Source: CAVPJC01 sp963705155
Lineage (GTDB): Bacteria > Chloroflexota > Anaerolineae > Anaerolineales > UBA4823
Length of the DNA stretch: 64,000 nt
Direction: 5' to 3'
NCBI GenBank assembly: GCA_963705155.1
Contig: CAVPJC010000024.1
Location: forward strand, 1-64,000
In this document: positions 9,051 to 17,204 of the stretch, piece by piece
Layout of the letters: every line of letters begins with the position of its first letter
How positions within the stretch are numbered: position 1 is the stretch's first letter
Translations under genes and position numbers: made by a program
The notes under the pieces: generated by a model
Told to the model about the DNA's origin: nothing
The model's database searches: none
The model's input: only the letters and a program-made list of their open reading frames with translations

Positions 9051-10008
9051 TTGTCATTGGCATCTATTTCCAACCAGGTCAATCATGCCCTGGCCAAAGT
9101 AACCTGGAATAAAGAGCAAATTGAAGCGTATCAGGTTGAGCAGGGAGTAACATCCGTCAAGAAGTCACTACGACCAGGCGGTGATCCAACTCAACCCCTA
9201 CCAGTCATTCTGGGCATCAACACTCGTCGAACTTATTTTCAGGCAGCCACTTTATTCTTTAAACGCGCCGAAGAAATCACCGATGAGGGTTTACTGGCCA
9301 ACCTTCTGGATCCAGACATCATCATGACAACTTTTGAAGAGCACTACTCGGATGCGGCACCTGGGACGGTAAATAAATTGTTGGCATCGCTTGAGAAAGT
9401 TCATCTTGGTTGTACCAAACTCGGCTGGACAAAAGAGCCCTGCCCGATTACCCCGGAACTGCGTGAATGGGTGAAGTCATTTCGAGACGATAGTGACATC
9501 CGTTCACCAAAGTTTGGTTACAAGCCTGAAGATGCAGAGAAAGTGGTCGTATATTTGAAAAACAAAAAATCTGCCTATGCTCTGCCGGCGGAACTGGCTT
9601 TGCGCTGTGGATTGAGGGAAGATGAAATCGCTGGGCTGAAAGGGGAAAATATCGATGTAGAACAAAAGCTGCTGCATATCACTGGTAAAGGAGGCCGTTA
9701 CCGTCCGGTGCCTGTTCCGGAGGATCTACTCAACCGATTGAACCGATCTAAACAATATCTGTTTACTCCCAGCGCTTCCTGGCGAGCCGGTTTCCGCCGA
9801 ACAGTTCAGAAGCGACCAAAGCACTTGGGATTGAGATCAGCGGGGTCCACCGGTTACGAGCTAATTTTGCCCAAAATAAATATCAGGATTTTCTTACCCA
9901 AGGAATGGATGAGCGCGAGGTACGACGTGAGTATCTGAATTGTTAGGCCATGCGCGGATTGATGTAACCTACAAATATGTGCCGAAAGGTTTCGCGGCGG
10001 CGAACTGA
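9051..10008 (+). pseudogene. tyrosine recombinase / phage-type integrase, frameshifted
   Basis: An N-terminal SAM-like core-binding region (about 9110-9480, with NTRRTYFQAATLFFKRA) is followed by the catalytic domain. ELALRCGLREDEIAGLKG gives the first Arg, and LHITGKGGRYRPVPVP gives the beta-hairpin with Lys. After shifts near 9835 and 9940, GVHRLRANFAQ gives the H-x-x-R box and LLGHARIDVTYKYVPKG gives the last His and the nucleophilic Tyr; the stop is at 10008. No ATG fits; TTG at 9051 is a guess. All catalytic residues survive despite the indels. It lies next to the right edge of the low-G+C region, which is where an integrative element usually keeps its integrase. Confidence 0.75.
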
Positions 10009-10017
10009 TATACTTAA

Positions 10018-10446
10018 ATAACGATTCAAGTTACTTCAACTGTAAAAATCGATGAAAGCGAGATCCATTACGATTTCATCCGCGCGTCAGGTCCAGGAGG
10101 TCAAAACGTAAATAAGGTCGCGTCTTCAGTTCAACTTCGGTTCGATGTTCGTAATTCCCCCTCACTGGATTCGGATGTCAAAGAACGCTTGATCAAACTG
10201 GCCGGCAGCCGGATGACGGTTGAAGACATTTTGATTATTGAAGCCAAACGATATCGCACCCAGGAACAAAATCGATTTGATGCCATTCAACGATTAATTA
10301 CGTTGGTTCAAAAGGCTTTAGAAAAGCCGAAAGTCCGAAAAGCAACCCACCCTAGTCTCACAGCAAAGGCAGTACGGGTGGGTGACAAGAAAAAGCGTGG
10401 CGAGATCAAACGGACACGTCGTTTTGATCCGGCGGAGTGGGAGTAA
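10018..10446 (+). CDS. arfB: ArfB/YaeJ-type ribosome-rescue peptidyl-tRNA hydrolase
   Basis: A codon-independent release factor homologue that frees stalled ribosomes by hydrolysing peptidyl-tRNA in the P-site. The GGQ motif sits in RASGPGGQNVNKVASSVQLR near residues 20-45, the C-terminal tail is rich in Lys/Arg (KKKRGEIKRTRRF), and the length of ~142 aa is normal, with no stop-codon-recognition domain. The start is odd: in-frame TAA at 10015, then ATA ACG ATT. The family N-terminus (MTIQVTSTVKID) would need ATG where ATA is read, so this is a start mutation, a read error or rare ATA/ATT initiation. It follows the recombinase by 9 bp and faces a truncated arfB. Confidence 0.85.
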   Translation: MTIQVTSTVKIDESEIHYDFIRASGPGGQNVNKVASSVQLRFDVRNSPSLDSDVKERLIKLAGSRMTVEDILIIEAKRYRTQEQNRFDAIQRLITLVQKALEKPKVRKATHPSLTAKAVRVGDKKKRGEIKRTRRFDPAEWE

Positions 10447-10487
10447 CTTATCTTTTTCTGCTTCTAAGACTGGGTTCTCGTAGGTAG

Positions 10488-10622
10488 CTAAATGGAAGCG
10501 AGAAATGTACTGCCTGTTCTACAAGGTATGTTGACGTTCTGACCGCCCGGCCCGGAAGACTGGACGTAATCCAGTTGAATATTCGTTTCGTCGATATTGA
10601 TGTTTTCAGTGACTTCAATCAT
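10488..10622 (-). pseudogene. truncated arfB (N-terminal fragment ending at the GGQ motif)
   Basis: The ATG at 10622 overlaps the stop of the upstream small gene. It reads MIEVTENINIDE, then DYVQSSGPGGQNVN, and then leaves the family: the codon after NVN should be Lys but is ATA, followed by ~13 unrelated residues and a stop. So about 31 residues of a real ArfB remain, including the intact GGQ. It is not a recent copy of the plus-strand arfB; the two N-termini share only the motif. The break coincides with the edge of the accessory region. Confidence 0.8.
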
Positions 10623-10884
10623 CTCGCCGAAGTAGTATTTCCCGATTGGCCTGGTCAGCTTCCTGGAATATCCTGGCAACCTCGTTTTTCATCTCCGCGG
10701 TTGCCGTAGGCGTATACGGTATGAACTTGACCATATCCCGTGCCTGTTGCAGCAGGTCTTTGACCCTGGCGATATAGGAAAAATCGGAGCGCCCGGCTTC
10801 GAGTGGCACGGGGAGGTCACGCGCTTTTTGGATCAAAGCGCGGGCGCGCAAGATGCGCTCAGCAGCGGGGATCAGTCGAGACAT
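10615..10884 (-). CDS. conserved small protein, MSRLIPAAER type, unknown function
   Basis: An 89-residue, charged, helical-looking protein (MSRLIPAAERILRARALIQ at the start, KDLLQQARDMVKFIPYTP in the middle) with no membrane segment or motif I recognise. The start at 10884 is preceded by AAAGGAGC. Its stop overlaps the start of the truncated arfB (TGATTGA context), so the pair was an operon. The spacing suggests a link to ribosome rescue, but that is inference. Its first ~33 codons and upstream region are duplicated at 12674-12790. Confidence 0.65.
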   Translation of the reverse strand: MSRLIPAAERILRARALIQKARDLPVPLEAGRSDFSYIARVKDLLQQARDMVKFIPYTPTATAEMKNEVARIFQEADQANREILLRRDD

Positions 10885-10917
10885 GGGTGCTCCTTTGACA
10901 GTTGTTGCATTTTTTAT

Positions 10918-12519
10918 TTACTTCGCCGGCAAGCGATTGAGGTACGGCTGCATATCCACAAATACCGGCATGGAATTGGACGGAATTGTGTTCGGGTGCG
11001 GGTGACCGTAGGTGCGGTCAGGCAGCAGTGGATAGCGTGTATCAAAATAGTGATTGAACACCACTCGGAAGGTGTTCACCGGGCTGATGCTGGGGTAGAG
11101 TGCAGAATAATCACCATCCGGGAAGTAGGCTGCGTTCAGGATTGCAGAGCGCAAATCAATCCCTTCCGGTGTCACTGCGTCCCATTCAAAGAAAGTATCG
11201 TGCCCGTGGTCAGCCTGTAAGATAATCACCGGCGGTTCAGCCAATTCGGCCAGGATGCGGTCAACCAGCGCGAGCACACGCCGGTTGACATACTGCAGCT
11301 GATCGTTGTACAGGCGGATGTTGCGCCGGCTGTCTGTTTTATCACCGAGCAGGAAGCTATTGCCATCATAATCGACATGCTCGCCGTTTGGCCCGTAAAT
11401 GTATGGATTGTGCGGCGCGACCATGTGCGCGAACAGAAAGTAGTTCCCATCGGCAGCCGCATAGTCCGGTAGATGAGTGAAGGCATGTTCAAGCCGCGCT
11501 CGCCGGGCGGCGAAGTCTTGCTGGAGAAATTCACTGACGGACTCAAGCGGCTGCGGGTCATCAGAAGATGAATCTAATAACAGGTATCCCGGGCTGGTGT
11601 GCAGCAAGAGCAGCTCAAACTGGTTAATCGGGGCATTCCGGGGTTGGAGGCGCTCGCCAGTCGGGGAAACCCAGATATCATACGCGGCTCTGTCCACCAT
11701 GGGAAAGCCGGATTCGAAATGCACCGTCTGGTAACCCCGCTTGTGCAGGAAATCAACGACATGATTGACCTGTAGACCCGATGTGACCCGGACAAAAATG
11801 TCCCTGGGCAATTGATTGAGGTAAACCATATTCAGCGCGGTGGGCAGGGCATAAGCCGTGGTCAGGTAATTTGCCCGGCTTTGCTCTGCGACGTAAAAAC
11901 CGCGATCTTTGAGCGCCTGGATAAAATCCGAGTTGTCAAAGCCATAATATTTTTCGAGCCCATCGGCGCGTTCATACGAATCGAGGATGATGTAGTAGAT
12001 GTCCGGACCAGGAGACAGACTGCCAGATGCCTCGGCCTGCGCCTCGCCGCGCATTTGCGCCAGGTATTCGCCGTTGCTGGTCACCCCACCGTGAAGCGTC
12101 AGCGCCGAGATAACGAACGAGCCGAGTGAGATGCCCACCAGCGCAGCCCCCACAGTGTTCAGAAAAGGAGCAACCCGAGCTGCCCTGCCTTTCGACAGGA
12201 TGAAAAAATAAAAAATCAAGAAGATCCCGATCCATACCCATACCAGAAGACCCGGGGGAATAGAAGGGAATGTGCCGGCAACATGACCGAACGAAAAGAA
12301 CAGCACAAGCATTAAGGAAGTCAACTGCGCCGGTCGATCCCACTCTTTGAGGATCAGGCGGAAAGTAAGCAGGAGTAACGCAGTCACACCAAGCGCTATC
12401 AGCAGCGGGCGAACCGGATCCGCAAGCGCGATTATTTTGACATTGCGCGCTGCCAGATACAGAATGGGGTAAACGCAGAAGAAGATGGGATAAAACGGCT
12501 TATTGATAAGATATTTCAT
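10918..12519 (-). CDS. membrane-anchored sulfatase / alkaline-phosphatase-superfamily protein
   Basis: About 533 residues. The first ~150 form four or five transmembrane helices, followed by an extracytoplasmic hydrolase domain. Sulfatase-superfamily features: DIYYIILDSYERADGL (first metal Asp pair), TALNMVYLNQLPRD after a Thr/Ser-rich stretch, FAHMVAPHNPYIYGPNG and IILQADHGHDTFF (Asp-His metal pair). The architecture resembles LtaS/phosphoethanolamine-transferase-like proteins acting on cell-envelope polymers, but the substrate is unknown. I chose ATG 12519 over GTG 12528 because AGGTG lies at proper spacing. It lies between two direct copies of the MSRLIPAAER segment. Confidence 0.75.
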   Translation of the reverse strand: MKYLINKPFYPIFFCVYPILYLAARNVKIIALADPVRPLLIALGVTALLLLTFRLILKEWDRPAQLTSLMLVLFFSFGHVAGTFPSIPPGLLVWVWIGIFLIFYFFILSKGRAARVAPFLNTVGAALVGISLGSFVISALTLHGGVTSNGEYLAQMRGEAQAEASGSLSPGPDIYYIILDSYERADGLEKYYGFDNSDFIQALKDRGFYVAEQSRANYLTTAYALPTALNMVYLNQLPRDIFVRVTSGLQVNHVVDFLHKRGYQTVHFESGFPMVDRAAYDIWVSPTGERLQPRNAPINQFELLLLHTSPGYLLLDSSSDDPQPLESVSEFLQQDFAARRARLEHAFTHLPDYAAADGNYFLFAHMVAPHNPYIYGPNGEHVDYDGNSFLLGDKTDSRRNIRLYNDQLQYVNRRVLALVDRILAELAEPPVIILQADHGHDTFFEWDAVTPEGIDLRSAILNAAYFPDGDYSALYPSISPVNTFRVVFNHYFDTRYPLLPDRTYGHPHPNTIPSNSMPVFVDMQPYLNRLPAK

Positions 12520-12770
12520 CCATTGCACCTGTGTGAGTTGTCTTCATTATAGGTGCAAGAATAGGATCCGTGAAGATACGGCTGGTTTACGATTTCGTTG
12601 GTTGAGACGTCTCTAACGACAAAATATGCCGGGGTAGTACGGCAACGCCCGGAAAACTCGAGGTAACCTGTCGATCGCCCGGCTTCCAGCAACGGCTGGA
12701 GGTCGCGCGTTTTCTGGGTCAAAGGGCGGGCGCGCATAGTGCGCTCAGCAGCGGGGATCAGTCGAGACAT
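12516..12770 (-). pseudogene. partial duplicate of the MSRLIPAAER gene
   Basis: The first 33 codons (MSRLIPAAERTMRARPLTQ, ending LEAGRS) closely match the gene at 10884-10615; from RSTGYLEF on, the sequences are unrelated. The upstream GGGCGCGCCTC is also similar to its counterpart. It is a 3'-truncated copy whose residual frame overlaps the sulfatase-like start by a few bases. It may be transcribed but is unlikely to give the original product. Confidence 0.6.
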
Positions 12771-12848
12771 GGGCGCGCCTCTTACAGATGTCGCATCTGT
12801 TATTCACCGGCTGGCGCCTGGATCAAGATACGCGTTCCACGGCCGCGT

Positions 12849-14522
12849 CTAGAATTCGATCACCAGGCTCGCTCCCACCATCTCGGCCCGCTCGTGCAAG
12901 CCCAGCAGGCCAAAGTGACCACTGGGGGCAAACTCTGCCGGGCTTTTGGGCACCTGGAATCCAATCCCATCGTCGCTGATCTCTAGCTCCACCTTGCCCG
13001 TCGAAAAGGCGATCTTCAGCCAGGCCTGTCTGGCTTGTGCATGGCGGGCCACATTGTTCAGGGCTTCCTGCGCCATACGGTACAGCGCCAGCTCGGCATC
13101 CGCCTCCAGGCGGCGCTCACTGCCCTGAGATTCAAAGTTAACCGGTATCCCCATGCTGGCGCTGGCTTCGCGCGCCAGCACCTCCAGGGCGGGCTCCAGA
13201 CCCAGATCTTCCAGATAGATTGGCCGCAAAGCGCGCGTCAGCCGCCGCAGGTTCTGGATGGTTTGTTCGCTCAACTCTTCGATCTCATTGAAAGAAGCCG
13301 CGGAAGCGGCATCCGTTCCGGAAAGTTGGGCCAACTGCAAGCGCTGCTTGAGTGCAATCAACGCTTGCAGGGTATCATCGTGCAGCTCACGCGCCATGCG
13401 GCGGCGCTCATCCTCCTGGGCGGCCGTAATAGCTCCGATATAGCCGCGCAGCCCTTGCTGGGCAGCCTGCACCTTGCGCGCCAGGTGTACCAGCTCATTT
13501 TGCAGCCGGTGGATTTCCTCAATTCCACCCACGGGTTCTTCAATAGCCGAATAATCACCCCAGGACAGCGCGGCCAATTTTGACTCCAACGCCTGCAAGG
13601 GCTGCACCACCTGGCGCAGCCCAAACCCCAAAGCCAGCATTGCCAGCAGCAGCACCGGCACCAGCACCAACGGTGCAAATTGAGTGTTGCTCAACACCGG
13701 CGTTACCACCATCTCCCAGGGCTCTTCCACGACCAGCGCCCATCCGGGCGGACTCACCGGGCTGTAGGCCACCACATGCTCGCCATCACCAGTTGGAAGA
13801 TAAAGAATACCCTGTTCGCCGCGCAGCGCTTCGGCTACCCCGGCATGATCCCCCGGCTTGCCTTCCGGAGGCAGGCCGCTTTGATACACCAGGCTCCCGG
13901 CGGCATCTACCAGCATTGTATTGGTATCGTGCCCCGATGATAAACCATCGGAGAGCATTGCAGTCAGCAGATCATCTAATGAGAAAGCTCCCGCGGCAAC
14001 CCACTCGCTCTCCGGAGCGATAAAAAAAACCGCCAGGCTGCGGTAACCATCCAGCGCGAGGTAGACCGGTTGGTGCGCATTGCCAGCCTGTGGGAGTGTG
14101 CCAGGGCGCCTCGCCAGATCGGCAGCCAGGCTCTGCCACATGGGCAGATCTCCACTGGACTGCGCCAGCTTGCCGTTGCTGTGCCAGAAAGCTGTTCCGG
14201 CATTAAAATCTGTCAAAATAGCTTCGGAATCTGCCAGAATCTGTCCGAGCTGCGCCGCATCGGCTCCTGCAGCCCGCTCCGAAAGCCCCCGCACCGCTCT
14301 GGCCCGGTCTTCGATGCGCGCTTCCAGGGCACGCGCCGCCAGTACCACGGCACGAGCGTCGCGTTCGCCCACCATCATACGCATCGCGTTTTGGTGCAAA
14401 CGCAGGCTGCCGAAGGTGATCAGCAATAAAAGCGCGGTGAGCGGTAAAATCGTCAGCAGGAAAAGCTGAAAGGTGAGGCCGCGCCATAACAAAGAAAACC
14501 GGGGCCTGTCAGGCTGAGTCAT
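12849..14522 (-). CDS. NarL-type sensor histidine kinase with extracytoplasmic sensor domain
   Basis: A transmembrane helix (residues ~15-37), a ~250-residue periplasmic dCache-like domain, a second helix (LVLVPVLLLAMLALGFG), a HAMP-like linker, a HisKA_3 segment with the phospho-acceptor in RRRMARELHDDTLQAL, then an HATPase_c domain (EALNNVARHA N-box, ISDDGIGF, FGLLGLHERAEMVG). The frame ends VIEF, short of a normal kinase. One base over, the expected ending SRRGRGTRILIQAPAGE runs to a stop at 12800, so the true gene is probably 14522-12800 with one indel near 12851. It follows its response regulator with no gap. The signal is unknown. Confidence 0.9.
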   Translation of the reverse strand: MTQPDRPRFSLLWRGLTFQLFLLTILPLTALLLLITFGSLRLHQNAMRMMVGERDARAVVLAARALEARIEDRARAVRGLSERAAGADAAQLGQILADSEAILTDFNAGTAFWHSNGKLAQSSGDLPMWQSLAADLARRPGTLPQAGNAHQPVYLALDGYRSLAVFFIAPESEWVAAGAFSLDDLLTAMLSDGLSSGHDTNTMLVDAAGSLVYQSGLPPEGKPGDHAGVAEALRGEQGILYLPTGDGEHVVAYSPVSPPGWALVVEEPWEMVVTPVLSNTQFAPLVLVPVLLLAMLALGFGLRQVVQPLQALESKLAALSWGDYSAIEEPVGGIEEIHRLQNELVHLARKVQAAQQGLRGYIGAITAAQEDERRRMARELHDDTLQALIALKQRLQLAQLSGTDAASAASFNEIEELSEQTIQNLRRLTRALRPIYLEDLGLEPALEVLAREASASMGIPVNFESQGSERRLEADAELALYRMAQEALNNVARHAQARQAWLKIAFSTGKVELEISDDGIGFQVPKSPAEFAPSGHFGLLGLHERAEMVGASLVIEF

Positions 14523-15203
14523 CTAATCTTCGATGATCGTGCCGATATTTTGAGGAATCCAGCCCATGGAAACTGCTCTCATCACGGCCTCTGTCCGGCT
14601 GGCGGCCTGGAGCTTATCAAAAATATGCGCCAGGTGTCCCTGGACGGTGCGGTCGCTGATGCCAAGCTGCACTCCTATCGCCTTGTTGGTATTGCCCTTA
14701 GCCACCAGAAGCAGCACCTCCATCTCGCGGTCGGTGAGCGCTTCCACTGCTGGCGCTTCGGACTTATCGAACATCTGCGCCATCAGCTTCTGCATGATCC
14801 CGGCATCCAGCGCTGATTTCCCCGCATAGACATCCCGCACGGCCTGGACCAGCTCGAGAGGTGAGGTGGTTTTCAAGACATACCCATTGGCGCCGGCTTG
14901 CAGTACTGCCATGACATACGGGTCGTCGTCATAGGCCGTGAGCACCAGCACACCCACATCTCTGGCATTGAGGCGTATCCAACGGGTGACTTCGATACCG
15001 GTTGCTTTCGGCATCTGCACATCCAGCACGGCAACATCTGGATGATGCTGGAGCACGAGCGCCTTGGCCATTTCGCCATCGTCCGCTTCAGCCACCACCT
15101 CAATATCCCCGGCGCGTTCCAGGAACTGGCGGATACCCGCGCGGACGATGGCGTGATCATCGGCAAGTAATATGCGAATTTTCGGGCGGTCAGGTTGTTC
15201 CAT
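14523..15203 (-). CDS. NarL/FixJ-family response regulator
   Basis: 226 residues. The receiver domain has ILLADDHAIVRAGI (acidic pair), VAVLDVQMPKATG (phosphorylated Asp), VLTAYDDDPYV (Thr) and GYVLKTTSP (Lys). The C-terminal LuxR-type helix-turn-helix has LTDREMEVLLLVAKGNTNKAI and SDRTVQGHLAHIFDKL. It sits upstream of the histidine kinase, stop codon abutting the kinase start, so the two are co-translated as a pair. Target promoters cannot be deduced. The complete, intact domain set gives high confidence. Confidence 0.95.
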   Translation of the reverse strand: MEQPDRPKIRILLADDHAIVRAGIRQFLERAGDIEVVAEADDGEMAKALVLQHHPDVAVLDVQMPKATGIEVTRWIRLNARDVGVLVLTAYDDDPYVMAVLQAGANGYVLKTTSPLELVQAVRDVYAGKSALDAGIMQKLMAQMFDKSEAPAVEALTDREMEVLLLVAKGNTNKAIGVQLGISDRTVQGHLAHIFDKLQAASRTEAVMRAVSMGWIPQNIGTIIED

Positions 15204-15221
15204 GCAGATAGTATATCGTAT

Positions 15222-15923
15222 TTATATTGCAAAGTCCTCACCGCGCCAGGCCCCGGCCTCCGGGGTGTGCGGGTGGGGAAACTGGCTGTGACCATTGAAG
15301 CGGTTCTCCAGGGCATCCACCCGGTCCATCAGGTTTGCCACCGTCAGGCCAATCGTATCTGGCAGGGAGGTATGGTTGAGATCCGGGGCGTCGTTGGCGT
15401 GGTGTGGACGGCTGCGCATCACCACCTGCCCGGGAACGCCCACCACCACCGAATTCGGCGGCACGTCTTTCACCACCACGGCGTTGGCCCCCACCCGGCT
15501 GTCGTCGCCGACCGTGATGGCCCCCAGCACCTTGGCCCCGGCGCCAATCACCACCCGATCGCCGATGGTGGGGTGGCGCTTGCCTTTTGCCAGGCTGGTG
15601 CCGCCCAGGGTAACGCCATGATACAGGGTGACTTCGGCTCCAACCTCGGCGGTTTCCCCAACGACCACCCCCATGCCGTGATCGATAAAAAAGCCCGGCC
15701 CAATGCTCGCGCCAGGATGGATTTCAATTCCGGTCAGTCCCCGCATTAATTGAGACACCCAGCGTGCCAGAAAGCGCAGTTTGCGCTTCCAAAGCCAGTG
15801 TGAGATGCGGTGCCCCCATACGGCATGCAGCCCCGGGTAACAAAATACGATCTCCAACGTGCTGCGGGCTGCAGGGTCGCGTTCAAAAACTGAATGGATA
15901 TCATGGCGCAGTGTCTGGAACAT
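15222..15923 (-). CDS. cysE: serine O-acetyltransferase
   Basis: Makes O-acetylserine from serine and acetyl-CoA, the first step of cysteine synthesis. The short N-terminal helical domain (MFQTLRHDIHSVFERDPAAR) leads into left-handed beta-helix hexapeptide repeats: GIEIHPGASIGPGFFIDHG, VVVGETAEVG, LYHGVTLGGT, KRHPTIGDRVVIGAGAKVLG. The DHG and HPTIG motifs are characteristic of CysE. ATG 15923 has GGAGGG upstream and matches the usual N-terminus. The C-terminus is extended by ~45 residues (with PNSVVVGVPGQVV before it). It lies 22 bp downstream of cysK, so cysKE is one operon. Confidence 0.93.
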   Translation of the reverse strand: MFQTLRHDIHSVFERDPAARSTLEIVFCYPGLHAVWGHRISHWLWKRKLRFLARWVSQLMRGLTGIEIHPGASIGPGFFIDHGMGVVVGETAEVGAEVTLYHGVTLGGTSLAKGKRHPTIGDRVVIGAGAKVLGAITVGDDSRVGANAVVVKDVPPNSVVVGVPGQVVMRSRPHHANDAPDLNHTSLPDTIGLTVANLMDRVDALENRFNGHSQFPHPHTPEAGAWRGEDFAI

Positions 15924-15945
15924 ATTCCCTCCCTTATTTCTGTGC

Positions 15946-16878
15946 CTAATCTGCCAGGCTGGCAAAAAGCGGCGTGCTAAGATAGCGCTCGCCAAAAGAT
16001 GGGATGATTACAACCACCAGCTTGCCGGCATTCTCCGGGCGTTGAGCCAGCTGCAGAGCAGCCCAGGTGGCGGCTCCAGAGGAAATCCCCACCAGCAGGC
16101 CTTCTTCTTTGGCCATGCGCCGGGCGGTTTCCATGGCATCTTCGTTCTTTACACGTATGATCTCATCATAAATTCCGGTGTTCAGGATATCAGGCACGAA
16201 ACCGGCGCCAATTCCCTGGATGGGATGCGGGCCTTTTTGTCCACCGGAGAGCACCGGCGATGCATCTGGTTCCACAGCCACGCACTTGAAGGACGGCTTG
16301 CGCGCCTTGATCACCTCTCCCACGCCGGTGATGGTGCCGCCGGTGCCAATGCCGGCCACCAGGAAATCGGCTTTCCCGTCCGTATCGCGCCAGATTTCTT
16401 CGGCTGTCGTTTTCCGGTGGATCTCCGGATTAGCCGGATTTTTGAACTGCTGGGGGATAAAATAGCGCCGGTCGGAGGCCGCCAGCTCTTCTGCCTTGCG
16501 AATTGCGCCGCCCATGCCCTCGCTGCCCGGGGTCAGGAGCAGCTCGGCGCCGTAGGCGCGCAGCAGCATGCGGCGCTCTTTGCTCATCGTCTCGGGCATG
16601 GTCAGCAGGCAGCGGTAGCCGCGGGCGGCGCACACCATCGCCAGGGCGATGCCGGTGTTGCCGCTGGTGGGTTCCACAATCACCGTATCGGGTCCGATCA
16701 ACCCGGCTCGCTCTGCCGCATCGATCATGGAGACGCCGATGCGGTCTTTGACGCTGTGGGCTGGATTGAAAAACTCAAGCTTGGCTACCACTTCAGCAAC
16801 GCTGCCTTCGGTTACACGGCGCAGGCGCACCAGGGGTGTATTGCCAATCAATTCTGTAACATCGTTTGCGATTTTCAC
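15946..16878 (-). CDS. cysK: O-acetylserine sulfhydrylase (cysteine synthase A)
   Basis: PLP enzyme joining sulfide to O-acetylserine. 310 residues, full length. Motifs: ELIGNTPLVRL, NPAHSVKDRIG with the PLP Lys, EPTSGNTGIALA (substrate loop), GIGTGGTITGVG (phosphate-binding loop), PHPIQGIGAGFVP, and LLVGISSGAA near the end. It is first in the cysKE operon, so substrate production and use are coupled. The ~280-bp leader upstream contains several hairpins that may regulate it. Confidence 0.96.
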   Translation of the reverse strand: MKIANDVTELIGNTPLVRLRRVTEGSVAEVVAKLEFFNPAHSVKDRIGVSMIDAAERAGLIGPDTVIVEPTSGNTGIALAMVCAARGYRCLLTMPETMSKERRMLLRAYGAELLLTPGSEGMGGAIRKAEELAASDRRYFIPQQFKNPANPEIHRKTTAEEIWRDTDGKADFLVAGIGTGGTITGVGEVIKARKPSFKCVAVEPDASPVLSGGQKGPHPIQGIGAGFVPDILNTGIYDEIIRVKNEDAMETARRMAKEEGLLVGISSGAATWAALQLAQRPENAGKLVVVIIPSFGERYLSTPLFASLAD

Positions 16879-17204
16879 AGGATGCTCCTCAAAAACTTAA
16901 TCGAATAAAAAACAGCAAAATAAAACAGCCAGATGCCAATGCCCACCCGGGCATCTTCCCAGGGACAGACACGCCAAAAAACCCGAGGGTCGTTCTGCGG
17001 GTAGCTGTCTGCCGCCTGGTGCAGCTGGCTGTTGCTTTTACAGATGCGCTCTGTTCAGCAGGCGGGCTTTACAGCTCCCGCCTTAAACACAAGCAAGTAA
17101 TTATCGTCATAAAAATGATTTTCCAGTAATTTGTATCAGATTACACTTATTCTATAATTAAAGGTGGGTTCCTGTCAACCCGGATAGCTGAAGATGAAAA
17201 TAAT
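16879..17204 (-). promoter_or_regulatory. structured leader upstream of cysKE
   Basis: There is no gene in this 326-bp gap. Read toward cysK it shows three candidate hairpins: GGCGGG/CCCGCC around a 10-nt loop (17061-17082); ACCCG/CGGGT followed by six U (about 16976-17002), which looks like an intrinsic terminator or attenuator; and ATGCCC-gggt-GGGCAT (about 16943-16960), followed by a U-rich stretch. It fits no riboswitch consensus I know; a T-box is not supported. A regulatory role is inferred only from structure and position. Confidence 0.4.

Noticed and set aside
16879..17160. T-box leader for cysKE
   Set aside because: A GGGTGG string occurs but in the wrong order relative to the terminator, and there is no specifier-loop or antiterminator consensus.
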